DNA from: JACCZX01 sp040003315
GTDB taxonomy: Bacteria > Pseudomonadota > Gammaproteobacteria > Burkholderiales > Burkholderiaceae_F
DNA length: 25,973 nt
Reading direction: 5' to 3'
Assembly: GCA_040003315.1 (NCBI GenBank)
Contig: JBDUCU010000032.1
Location: 1-25,973 of the forward strand
The notes under the pieces: generated by a model
Seen by the model: only the letters and a program-made list of their open reading frames with translations
Database searches by the model: none
Told to the model about the DNA's origin: nothing
Shown: one piece after another, positions 1 to 5,982 of the stretch
How positions within the stretch are numbered: the first letter of the stretch is position 1
Layout of the letters: each line of letters opens with the position of its first letter
Translations under genes and position numbers: made by a program

Positions 1-476
1 CTCGCGCCGGCGGATTTCACAAGGTCGGCTTCGAAGGCGGGCAGATGCCATTGCACCGGCGCTTGCCAAAGCGCGGCTTCACGTCGCGCTCACGCCGTTA
101 CGTCGATGTGGTGCGATTGAGCGACTTGCAGAAGCTCGGGCTTGCCGAAGTCGATCTCGCCATATTGAAGCAAGCGGGAATCGTGTCGGCGCTGTCGATC
201 GATGCGCGCATCATCAAGTCGGGCGAACTGTCGACCAAAGTCGCGGTACGCGGAGTCGGAGTCACCAAGGGGGCAAAGGCAGCCATCGAGGCAGCGGGCG
301 GCTCGCTGATCGATACCGCCAATGGTGCCGACAGCGTGCCGACCAAGAAGGCAGTCGAGAAAGCGGCCAGGATTGCCGCCAAGAAATCTGCGATTGAAGC
401 CGCCAAGCAGTCGCCCAAGGAAGCGGTCAGTAAACCCGCTGTCAAGAAGCCGAAGAAGATCAAGGACGGTAGTTAG
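1..476 (+). CDS. rplO: 50S ribosomal protein L15 (5' partial) with a long Ala/Lys-rich C-terminal tail
   Basis: The reading frame is already open at base 3 and ends at TAG 474-476, so the start lies outside the window. The visible protein begins within the conserved L15 core (GGFHKVGFEGGQMPLHRRLP), followed by the RLSDL segment and the VTKGAKAAIEAAGG segment that normally closes L15. L15 is a late-assembling large-subunit protein that binds 23S rRNA. The family usually ends within a few residues of the AAGG motif. Here about 53 more residues follow, rich in Ala, Lys and Pro (for example KAARIAAKKSA and KPAVKKPKK). The tail is in frame and uninterrupted, so it is not an obvious frameshift product. 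Downstream, secY starts 8 bases after the stop, as expected for the spc operon. Identity is certain; the role of the tail is unknown. Confidence 0.97.
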   Translation, partial: RAGGFHKVGFEGGQMPLHRRLPKRGFTSRSRRYVDVVRLSDLQKLGLAEVDLAILKQAGIVSALSIDARIIKSGELSTKVAVRGVGVTKGAKAAIEAAGGSLIDTANGADSVPTKKAVEKAARIAAKKSAIEAAKQSPKEAVSKPAVKKPKKIKDGS

Positions 477-484
477 AACGCATC

Positions 485-1819
485 GTGGCAACGAGCCTGC
501 CCAACACAATCGGCAACACCGGAAAGTACGGCGACCTCAAGCGGCGCCTGCTGTTTCTGGTGCTGGCGCTCGTCGTATATCGGGTGGGCACGCACATTCC
601 CGTGCCTGGAATCGATCCAAACCAGCTGCGCCAGCTGTTCAACACGCAAAAGGGCGGCATCCTCGGGCTTTTCAATATGTTTTCCGGCGGTGCTCTGTCG
701 CGTTTTTCGGTGCTCGCGCTCGGGATCATGCCGTACATCTCTGCGTCGATCATTATGCAGATGCTGACCTACGTGATGCCGTCGATGGAGGCGCTGCGCA
801 AGGAAGGCGAATCGGGACGTCGGAAGATCACGCAATACACGCGCTACGGCACGCTGGCTTTGGCGGTTTTTCAGGCGATCGGCATTTCGGTCGCGCTTGA
901 ATCTCAGGCCAACCTGGTGATCGATCCGGGCCTGATGTTCCGCTTTGTCTGTGTGACTTCGCTGGTGACCGGCACGATGTTCCTGATGTGGCTGGGCGAG
1001 CAGATCACCGAGCGGGGACTCGGCAACGGCATCTCGATCGTGATTTTTGCCGGCATCGTTGCGGGACTACCGACCGCGATCGGCGGGCTGTTCGAGCTGG
1101 TGCGCACCGGCGGCCTGCAGCCGTTGGCGGCGCTTTTCATCATTGCGCTGATTGTCGGCGTGACCGCATTCGTCGTATTCGTTGAGCGCGGTCAGCGCAA
1201 GATCACGGTCAACTACGCCAAGCGTCAGGTTGGCAACAAGATTTACGGTGGCCAAAGCTCGTTTTTGCCGCTCAAGCTCAACATGTCGGGCGTGATTCCG
1301 CCGATCTTTGCGTCCTCCTTGATCCTGTTTCCTGCAACGCTTGCAAGCTGGTTCACCGCGGGTGACGCGACGCTCTGGATTCGCGATCTGGCCGGCGCGC
1401 TGTCGCCGGGCCAACCGCTGTACATGTTCCTGTACGCGGCGCTGATCATATTTTTCTGTTTCTTTTACACCGCACTGGTCTTCAATAGCAAAGAAACCGC
1501 GGACAACCTGAAAAAGAGCGGTGCGTTCGTGCCCGGGATTCGTCCCGGCGAGCAGACCGCTCGTTACATCGACCGCATCCTGATGCGACTGACGTTGGCG
1601 GGGGCGATTTACATCACCTTTGTGTGCCTGGTACCCGAATTCTTGAACTCGCGCTTTTCGGTGCCATTTTATTTCGGTGGTACTTCGCTCTTGATCGTCG
1701 TGGTCGTGACGATGGACTTCATGGCGCAGGTGCAGGCTTATTTGATGACTCATCAGTACGAGTCGTTGCTGAAGAAGGCAAATTTCAAGGGTTTTGGCCC
1801 GGGTCAGTTGCCGCGGTGA
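485..1819 (+). CDS. secY: Preprotein translocase subunit SecY
   Basis: SecY forms the protein-conducting channel of the SecYEG translocon in the inner membrane, through which unfolded preproteins pass and membrane proteins insert. The 444-residue product has the usual family length and an alternation of about ten hydrophobic segments from about residue 20 to 430. It carries the conserved GLGNGIS stretch near residues 178-184 and the cytoplasmic FVPGIRPGEQTA loop in the second half. The GTG at 485 is chosen because it gives the usual short N-terminus before the GDLKRRLLF segment; a purine-rich AAGGACGG lies about 15 bases upstream, so the ribosome-binding site is not ideal. It follows rplO by 8 bases and is most likely translationally coupled to it. 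No defects are seen. Confidence 0.98.
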   Translation: MATSLPNTIGNTGKYGDLKRRLLFLVLALVVYRVGTHIPVPGIDPNQLRQLFNTQKGGILGLFNMFSGGALSRFSVLALGIMPYISASIIMQMLTYVMPSMEALRKEGESGRRKITQYTRYGTLALAVFQAIGISVALESQANLVIDPGLMFRFVCVTSLVTGTMFLMWLGEQITERGLGNGISIVIFAGIVAGLPTAIGGLFELVRTGGLQPLAALFIIALIVGVTAFVVFVERGQRKITVNYAKRQVGNKIYGGQSSFLPLKLNMSGVIPPIFASSLILFPATLASWFTAGDATLWIRDLAGALSPGQPLYMFLYAALIIFFCFFYTALVFNSKETADNLKKSGAFVPGIRPGEQTARYIDRILMRLTLAGAIYITFVCLVPEFLNSRFSVPFYFGGTSLLIVVVVTMDFMAQVQAYLMTHQYESLLKKANFKGFGPGQLPR

Positions 1820-1827
1820 CAGCCTGA

Positions 1828-1956
1828 ATGGAAAACGTCGCGAGCAGGCCCGGGGTTGCGCTGAGGAGCGGAGGCGTATGTGTTGGCAACCAAGGGCCCG
1901 TTCAGCACCGCAGTCGCAGGATCAGGACGCGCAGTAGTTTTACACCAGGCTGCTGA
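1828..1956 (+). other. Possible 42-codon leader ORF coupled to infA (doubtful)
   Basis: An ATG at 1828 opens a frame of 42 codons that ends at TGA 1954-1956. The last base of this stop is the first base of the infA start codon (TGATG). The predicted peptide is Arg/Ser/Gly-rich and resembles no family I recognise. There is no Shine-Dalgarno sequence before its ATG. It fills almost all of the 136-base secY-infA spacer. infA itself has only a weak AGG upstream, so stop-start coupling is conceivable, but a chance open frame in GC-rich DNA is equally possible. Confidence 0.15.
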
Positions 1957-2174
1957 TGTCGAAGGACGATGCGATTCAGATGCAGGGGGAGATCCTCGAA
2001 AATCTCCCGAATGCGACATTTCGAGTAAAGCTGGAAAACGGACACGTTGTACTTGGACATATTTCAGGAAAGATGCGTATGCACTACATCCGCATCCTGC
2101 CCGGCGACAAGGTTACGGTGGAGCTCACCCCTTACGATCTTTCGCGGGCGCGAATCGTATTTCGTGCCAAATAG
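1956..2174 (+). CDS. infA: Translation initiation factor IF-1
   Basis: IF-1 is a small OB-fold protein that binds the ribosomal A site of the 30S subunit and cooperates with IF-2 and IF-3 during initiation. The 72-residue product has the standard length and the conserved segments GEILENLPNATFRVKLENGH, GKMRMHYIRILPGDKV and a C-terminal LSRARIVFR. The start ATG at 1956 gives the normal N-terminus (MSKDDAIQMQGEI). The upstream ribosome-binding site is weak (AGG about six bases before the ATG). Placement between secY and rpmJ is typical of Betaproteobacteria; in Escherichia coli infA lies elsewhere. The gap to rpmJ is 92 bases and contains inverted repeats. Confidence 0.98.
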   Translation: MSKDDAIQMQGEILENLPNATFRVKLENGHVVLGHISGKMRMHYIRILPGDKVTVELTPYDLSRARIVFRAK

Positions 2175-2195
2175 GCGCGTGGAGATTGGAAATAG

Positions 2196-2225
2196 TCCCC
2201 ACCCTAACCCTCCCTAACGAGGGAG
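2196..2225. repeat. REP-like palindromic element in the infA-rpmJ spacer
   Basis: A pyrimidine-rich block (CCCCACCCTAACCC) leads into a perfect 6-bp stem, CTCCCT (2210-2215) with AGGGAG (2220-2225), closed by the four-base loop AACG. The CCCTAACCCTC block followed by a C/G-rich hairpin resembles intergenic palindromic repeats that I recall from many Pseudomonadota genomes, where they occur in many copies. Only one copy is in this window, so repetitiveness cannot be shown here. Confidence 0.5.
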
Positions 2226-2237
2226 AAAATTTAGCAT

Positions 2238-2253
2238 GCCGCGCTTGCGCGGC
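2238..2253 (+). promoter_or_regulatory. Perfect hairpin next to the rpmJ ribosome-binding site
   Basis: GCCGCGC (2238-2244) and GCGCGGC (2247-2253) form a perfect 7-bp inverted repeat separated by TT. As RNA it would be a stable GC-only stem with a four-base loop if the last pair opens. It ends two bases before the GGAGA (2256-2260) that serves as the rpmJ Shine-Dalgarno sequence, so it could affect rpmJ translation. Such a role is inference. Confidence 0.4.
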
Positions 2254-2266
2254 GCGGAGATAGAGA

Positions 2267-2380
2267 ATGAAGGTGATGGCTTCGGTCAAGAAAATGTGCC
2301 GCAAATGCAAGGTCATCAAACGCAAACGCGTGGTGCGAGTGATTTGCACCGACCCGCGCCATAAGCAGCGCCAAGGCTAG
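2267..2380 (+). CDS. rpmJ: 50S ribosomal protein L36
   Basis: This 37-residue protein starts MKVMASVKKMCRKCK and ends RHKQRQG before TAG 2378-2380. L36 is a small zinc-ribbon protein of the large subunit. The zinc ligands are all present: Cys11, Cys14, Cys27 and His32, so this is the zinc-binding form rather than the Cys-free paralogue. The start at 2267 is preceded by GGAGA at a suitable distance. The length equals the usual 37-38 residues. It precedes rpsM by 14 bases, as in the spc-alpha junction of most bacteria. Confidence 0.96.
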   Translation: MKVMASVKKMCRKCKVIKRKRVVRVICTDPRHKQRQG

Positions 2381-2394
2381 GAAGGATTCGGAAA

Positions 2395-2766
2395 ATGGCT
2401 CGTATTGCCGGTATCAACATTCCGCCGCATCAGCATGCCGATATCGGCTTAACGTCGATCTACGGCATCGGCCGCGCACGCGCGCGCGCGATCCTCGATG
2501 CCGCAGGCGTTGCGTACGACAAGAAGGTCAAAGAACTGAACGATGCCGAAGTCGAGCGGATTCGCGAGGCGATGGCACGGGCAATGGTTGAAGGCGATTT
2601 GCGGCGCGAAGTTCAACTTTCGATCAAGCGTCTGATCGATCTCGGAACCTATCGCGGTGTGCGCCATCGTCGCGGGCTGCCTGTTCGCGGTCAGCGCACG
2701 CGCACCAACGCGCGTACACGTAAGGGCCCGCGCAAGGCCGGCGTTTCACTGAAGAAGGCAGTCTAG
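2395..2766 (+). CDS. rpsM: 30S ribosomal protein S13
   Basis: S13 sits in the head of the small subunit, contacts 16S rRNA and the P-site tRNA, and forms bridges to the large subunit. The 123-residue product has the family start MARIAGINIP, the helix-two-turn-helix segment with IYGIGRARA, and the basic C-terminal tail RGQRTRTNARTRKGPRKAG that reaches toward the P site. The length is normal. An AAGGA about eight bases upstream supports the ATG at 2395. The gene ends two bases before the rpsK start, so the two are very likely translationally coupled in the alpha operon. Confidence 0.98.
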   Translation: MARIAGINIPPHQHADIGLTSIYGIGRARARAILDAAGVAYDKKVKELNDAEVERIREAMARAMVEGDLRREVQLSIKRLIDLGTYRGVRHRRGLPVRGQRTRTNARTRKGPRKAGVSLKKAV

Positions 2767-2768
2767 AC

Positions 2769-3182
2769 ATGGCCAAAGCTCCATCTGCGCAACAGGTCGC
2801 TGCTCAGCAGCGCGCTCGCAAGAAGATCAAGAAGGTTGTCTCGGACGGCATCGCGCACGTGCACGCGTCGTTCAACAACACGATCATCACGATTACCGAT
2901 CGCCAAGGCAACACGTTGTCATGGGCGACATCGGGCGGCGCCGGTTTCAAGGGTTCGCGCAAGTCAACGCCGTTTGCTGCGCAGGTTGCGGCAGAGACAG
3001 CCGGACGTGCGGCGCAGGAGCATGGCATCAAGAGTGTCGATGTGCGAATCACTGGGCCGGGCCCTGGCCGAGAATCGTCGGTGCGCGCGCTGAATTCGAT
3101 TGGTATTCGTGTGTCGTCGATTCAGGACATCACTCCGGTTCCGCATAACGGAGTGCGTCCGCCGAAGAGAAGGCGCGTGTAA
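2769..3182 (+). CDS. rpsK: 30S ribosomal protein S11
   Basis: S11 lies on the platform of the 30S subunit and contacts 16S rRNA near the mRNA exit path. The 137-residue product has the conserved core SFNNTIITITDRQGN, GFKGSRKSTPFAAQ and GPGPGRES, and the basic end RPPKRRRV. The N-terminus (about 18 residues before KKIKKVV) is Ala/Gln-rich and of ordinary betaproteobacterial length. One conserved position differs: the HNGCRPP motif found in E. coli and many bacteria reads HNGVRPP here (Val129). The gene starts two bases after rpsM. A long, hairpin-containing spacer of 169 bases follows before rpsD. Confidence 0.98.
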   Translation: MAKAPSAQQVAAQQRARKKIKKVVSDGIAHVHASFNNTIITITDRQGNTLSWATSGGAGFKGSRKSTPFAAQVAAETAGRAAQEHGIKSVDVRITGPGPGRESSVRALNSIGIRVSSIQDITPVPHNGVRPPKRRRV

Positions 3183-3187
3183 GTAGG

Positions 3188-3217
3188 CAGACGAAAGTGC
3201 ATCCCTACTTTCGTCTG
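3188..3217 (+). promoter_or_regulatory. 11-bp perfect hairpin downstream of rpsK
   Basis: CAGACGAAAGT (3188-3198) pairs perfectly with ACTTTCGTCTG (3207-3217) around an eight-base loop. It begins five bases after the rpsK stop region and is followed by ATTAGTTTGC, not a run of T, so it is not a canonical intrinsic terminator. A competing short pairing exists: AGTAGG (3182-3187) can pair with CCTACT (3204-3209), which would open part of the long stem. It may be a processing site, a partial terminator or part of an rpsD leader. Confidence 0.5.
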
Positions 3218-3292
3218 ATTAGTTTGCGAAAAATCGCTGCTGGAGCCAGACAATTATTCGAGAAACGGCAGCCAAGAATTGGTTAAACCACT

Positions 3293-3331
3293 GTTCGTCC
3301 GGTTGAGGCGAACTTAATGCAGCAGCGCTGC
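3293..3331 (+). promoter_or_regulatory. Further inverted repeats just upstream of rpsD
   Basis: GTTCG (3293-3297) can pair with CGAAC (3309-3313), with a further CC/GG pairing inside, and a perfect ten-base palindrome GCAGCGCTGC occupies 3322-3331. The palindrome ends ten bases before the rpsD Shine-Dalgarno sequence. Together with the stem at 3188-3217 this makes the spacer rich in potential RNA structure. Functional meaning is inference. Confidence 0.3.
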
Positions 3332-3351
3332 AGGATCACTGAGGAAAGATA

Positions 3352-3975
3352 GTGGCTCGTTACACAGGACCCAAATTAAAGCTTTCGCGCCGCGAGGGCA
3401 CCGATCTGTTCTTAAAGAGCTCGCGCCGCGCTTTCGATTCGAAAGCAAAGGCCGACAGCAAGCCCGGTCAGCACGGACGTACTTCGGGCGCGCGGCAGTC
3501 GGACTACGGGACGCAGCTGCGCGAGAAGCAGAAATTGAAGCGGATGTATGGGGTGCTTGAGCGCCAGTTTCGCCGTTATTACCAGGAGGCTTCGAGCCGC
3601 AAGGGAAATACCGGCGAGCAGTTGATCATGCTGCTCGAGTCGCGTCTGGATAACGTCGTTTACAGGATGGGATTCGGTGCGACGCGCGCGGAGGCACGCC
3701 AGCTGGTGTCGCATCGCGCAATTGCACTGAACGGCGAGACCGCGGGGATTGCATCGATGCGCGTTCGCGCCGGCGACCTGATCGCGGTGCGTGAAAAGGC
3801 GCGCAAGCAGAGCCGCATTGCGGAGTCGCTGACGCTGGCGGGCCAGACCGGCTTTCCATCATGGGTCGATGTCGACACGACCAAGCTTGAGGGAAAGTTC
3901 AAGGCGGCACCGGATCGCGGCGATGTCGCGCAGGATGTCAACGAATCGCTGGTGGTCGAGCTTTACTCGCGCTAG
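3352..3975 (+). CDS. rpsD: 30S ribosomal protein S4
   Basis: S4 nucleates assembly of the 30S body by binding the 16S rRNA five-way junction, and in E. coli it also represses its own operon. The 207-residue protein starts MARYTGPKLKLSRREG and contains the GQHG segment, the YGVLERQFRRYY helix, and the S4 RNA-binding domain (LDNVVYRMGFGATRAEARQLV onward, about residues 95-160). It ends with LVVELYSR. The N-terminal zinc cysteines of some S4 proteins are absent, as in the E. coli form. The start is GTG at 3352, preceded by GAGGAAAG at good spacing, which decides the start. The gene is separated from rpsK by 169 bases, an unusually structured spacer. Confidence 0.98.
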   Translation: MARYTGPKLKLSRREGTDLFLKSSRRAFDSKAKADSKPGQHGRTSGARQSDYGTQLREKQKLKRMYGVLERQFRRYYQEASSRKGNTGEQLIMLLESRLDNVVYRMGFGATRAEARQLVSHRAIALNGETAGIASMRVRAGDLIAVREKARKQSRIAESLTLAGQTGFPSWVDVDTTKLEGKFKAAPDRGDVAQDVNESLVVELYSR

Positions 3976-4035
3976 GCGCTCGGATTCGAACGCCGTATGT
4001 GCGACACCGGCAACGCAGTTTTTTTGGGATCAGTG

Positions 4036-4064
4036 TGGGGCGACTGGTCCGTCTTGGAGCCCCA
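4036..4064 (+). promoter_or_regulatory. Bulged hairpin in the rpsD-rpoA spacer
   Basis: TGGGGC (4036-4041) pairs with GCCCCA (4059-4064), and the adjoining GAC (4042-4044) pairs with GTC (4051-4053), leaving a five-base bulge on the 3' arm and a six-base loop. It lies about 50 bases before the rpoA start. A T7 run occurs just upstream (about 4019-4025), not downstream, so it is not an obvious terminator for rpsD. Confidence 0.3.
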
Positions 4065-4114
4065 ACATCAGCCTTATCGGCGTAACGAGCCGAGGGTATT
4101 GAGAGGAAATTAGC

Positions 4115-5101
4115 ATGGCAAACATTGGATTACTTAAACCCCGCGCGATCGAAGTAGAGGCGGTTGGACACAACGCTGCCGTTGTCACGATGGAGCCGTT
4201 TGAGCGCGGCTACGGCCATACGCTTGGCAACGCGCTGCGTCGCATCCTGTTGTCTTCGATGGTTGGGTATGCGCCGACTGAAGCGCAAATCACCGGCGTC
4301 GTGCACGAGTATTCGACGCTCGACGGCGTGCGCGAGGATGTGGTCGATATTCTTCTGAACTTGAAGGGCGTGGTCTTCAAGCTGCACAACCGCGACGAGG
4401 TCACGCTGACGCTAAAAAAGGAAGGCGAAGGCGTGGTCACCGCCGGCGACATCGAGTTACCGCACGACGTCGAAGTCGTCAATCCCGATCATGTCGTCGC
4501 GCATCTCTCGAGCGGCGGACGGCTCGAAGTGCAGATCAAGATCGAGAAGGGCCGCGGCTACGTGCCGGGTAACGTGCGTGCATTTCGCGACGACCATTCG
4601 AAAACGATCGGTCGCATCGTGATGGACGCGTCGTTTTCGCCGGTTAAGCGTGTTTCTTATGCGGTCGAAGCCGCGCGTGTCGAACAGCGTACCGATCTCG
4701 ACAAGCTGGTGATGACGATCGAAACCAACGGTGCGATAACTCCGGAAGAAGCGGTGCGTCAATCGGCGCGGATCCTGATGGATCAGCTGCAGGTGTTCGG
4801 CGCACTCGAAGGGATGGCCGAGTCGGCCCTTGCGCAATCGTCGCGCGCACCGCAGGTCGATCCGATTCTGCTGCGTCCGGTCGATGATCTCGAGCTGACC
4901 GTTCGCTCTGCGAATTGCCTGAAGGCCGAGAACATCTATTACATCGGAGATCTGATACAGCGCACCGAAAACGAACTGCTGAAAACGCCGAACCTCGGGC
5001 GCAAGTCGCTGAACGAGATCAAGGAAGTATTGGCCGCGCGCGGTCTGACACTTGGCATGAAGCTGGAGAACTGGCCCCCAGCGGGGATGGAGCGGCAGTA
5101 G
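4115..5101 (+). CDS. rpoA: DNA-directed RNA polymerase subunit alpha
   Basis: The alpha subunit dimerises to start RNA polymerase assembly, and its C-terminal domain contacts UP elements and activators. The 328-residue product has the usual length. Residues about 1-230 form the dimerisation domain, with the conserved FERGYGHTLGNALRRILLSS segment and the VDILLNLK segment. After a linker, residues about 245-320 form the C-terminal domain with LTVRSANCLKAENIYYIGDL and the helix-hairpin-helix TPNLGRKSLNEIKEVL. The ATG at 4115 is preceded by GAGAGGAAA at suitable distance. It sits between rpsD (139-base gap) and rplQ (94-base gap) in the standard alpha operon order. Confidence 0.98.
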   Translation: MANIGLLKPRAIEVEAVGHNAAVVTMEPFERGYGHTLGNALRRILLSSMVGYAPTEAQITGVVHEYSTLDGVREDVVDILLNLKGVVFKLHNRDEVTLTLKKEGEGVVTAGDIELPHDVEVVNPDHVVAHLSSGGRLEVQIKIEKGRGYVPGNVRAFRDDHSKTIGRIVMDASFSPVKRVSYAVEAARVEQRTDLDKLVMTIETNGAITPEEAVRQSARILMDQLQVFGALEGMAESALAQSSRAPQVDPILLRPVDDLELTVRSANCLKAENIYYIGDLIQRTENELLKTPNLGRKSLNEIKEVLAARGLTLGMKLENWPPAGMERQ

Positions 5102-5137
5102 CTCAAGCGGCGGTAGAAAGTCAAAGCGAGCCGCTCC
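5089..5137 (+). promoter_or_regulatory. 8-bp inverted repeat spanning the rpoA stop codon
   Basis: GGAGCGGC (5089-5096), inside the last rpoA codons, is perfectly complementary to GCCGCTCC (5130-5137) in the rpoA-rplQ spacer. The 33-base interval holds the rpoA stop. No T run follows, so a terminator is unlikely; a processing or stability element is possible. Confidence 0.25.
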
Positions 5138-5195
5138 TTCACGTCCGGAGGGGATCGAAGACTCGCCTAACGAAGACACTGAATTGGAGTAGCCC

Positions 5196-5594
5196 ATGCG
5201 TCACGGACACGGACTTCGCAAACTCAATCGCACGACCAGTCATCGGCTTGCGATGTTGCGCAACATGACCAACTCATTGCTGCGCCACGAAGCGATCAAG
5301 ACCACGCTGCCGAAGGCCAAAGAGCTGCGGCGGGTGGTCGAACCGCTGATCACTCTCGGCCGCGAGCCGACGGTTGCCAACAAGCGTCTGGCGTTTAATC
5401 GGCTACGGGACCGCGAGATCGTCGTCAAGCTCTTCAGCGAAATCGGTCCGCGCTATGCAGCTCGCAACGGCGGTTACACCCGTATTTTAAAAATGGGTTT
5501 CCGCGTCGGCGATAACGCACCGATGGCCTTTATGGAACTGGTCGATCGGCCGCCGCCGGCAGTCGCCGAGGACGAGAGCGACTCGACAACATAG
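5196..5594 (+). CDS. rplQ: 50S ribosomal protein L17
   Basis: L17 is a large-subunit protein near the peptide exit tunnel. The 132-residue product shows the family start MRHGHGLRKLNRTTSHRLAM, the LLRHEAIKTTLPKAKELRRVVEPLITLG segment and the GGYTRILKMGFRVGDNAPMAF segment. A short acidic tail follows (VAEDESDSTT). The length is standard. GGAG seven bases before the ATG supports the start. It is the last gene of the alpha operon; the stop is followed at once by a 6-bp hairpin without a T tract and then cutA. Confidence 0.98.
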   Translation: MRHGHGLRKLNRTTSHRLAMLRNMTNSLLRHEAIKTTLPKAKELRRVVEPLITLGREPTVANKRLAFNRLRDREIVVKLFSEIGPRYAARNGGYTRILKMGFRVGDNAPMAFMELVDRPPPAVAEDESDSTT

Positions 5595-5616
5595 GCGCCG
5601 TTTCAAATAGCGGCGC
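5595..5616 (+). promoter_or_regulatory. Hairpin immediately after rplQ
   Basis: GCGCCG (5595-5600) and CGGCGC (5611-5616) form a perfect 6-bp stem with a ten-base loop directly after the rplQ stop codon. No T run follows, so it is at most a weak or Rho-assisted end, or an mRNA 3' stability element between the alpha operon and cutA. Confidence 0.3.
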
Positions 5617-5633
5617 GGCGAGTTAGCCGAACA

Positions 5634-5966
5634 ATGACCGAAGCGCTTCTCGTATTAACGAATTGTCCGGATGAAACGGTCGCAGACCGAATCGCTGTGG
5701 CACTGGTCGAACATGGCCTGGCGGCGTGCGTCAATCGAAGCACGCCTGTGCACTCGACCTATCGTTGGCAGGGCAAGATCGAGCGGACAACCGAGGTTAC
5801 GTTGCTGGTGAAGACGACTCGGGAGCGGTACGGCGACCTCGAACTCGCAATCCTGCATCTGCACCCGTATGACGTTCCTGAGATCATTGCGCTACCCATC
5901 ACAGCTGGAAACGCAGCCTATTTGCGATGGATTGCGGCGCAGACGACGCCGCCGTTGATGGCCTAG
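5634..5966 (+). CDS. cutA: Divalent-cation tolerance protein CutA
   Basis: CutA is a small trimeric ferredoxin-fold protein linked to copper and divalent metal tolerance; its biochemical role remains poorly defined in bacteria. The 110-residue product has the family landmarks: TNCPDETVADRIA at the N-terminus, LAACVN near residues 29-34, the YRWQGKIERTTEVTLLVKT strand region (about 43-61), and HLHPYDVPEIIALPI (about 76-90), which holds the His and Glu near the proposed metal site, with Cys11 nearby. The ATG at 5634 lacks a clear Shine-Dalgarno sequence, but the length fits. It lies 39 bases after rplQ and converges on hemB with only 16 bases between the stops. Confidence 0.93.
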   Translation: MTEALLVLTNCPDETVADRIAVALVEHGLAACVNRSTPVHSTYRWQGKIERTTEVTLLVKTTRERYGDLELAILHLHPYDVPEIIALPITAGNAAYLRWIAAQTTPPLMA

Positions 5967-5982
5967 CTTGACAGCCCTTACG

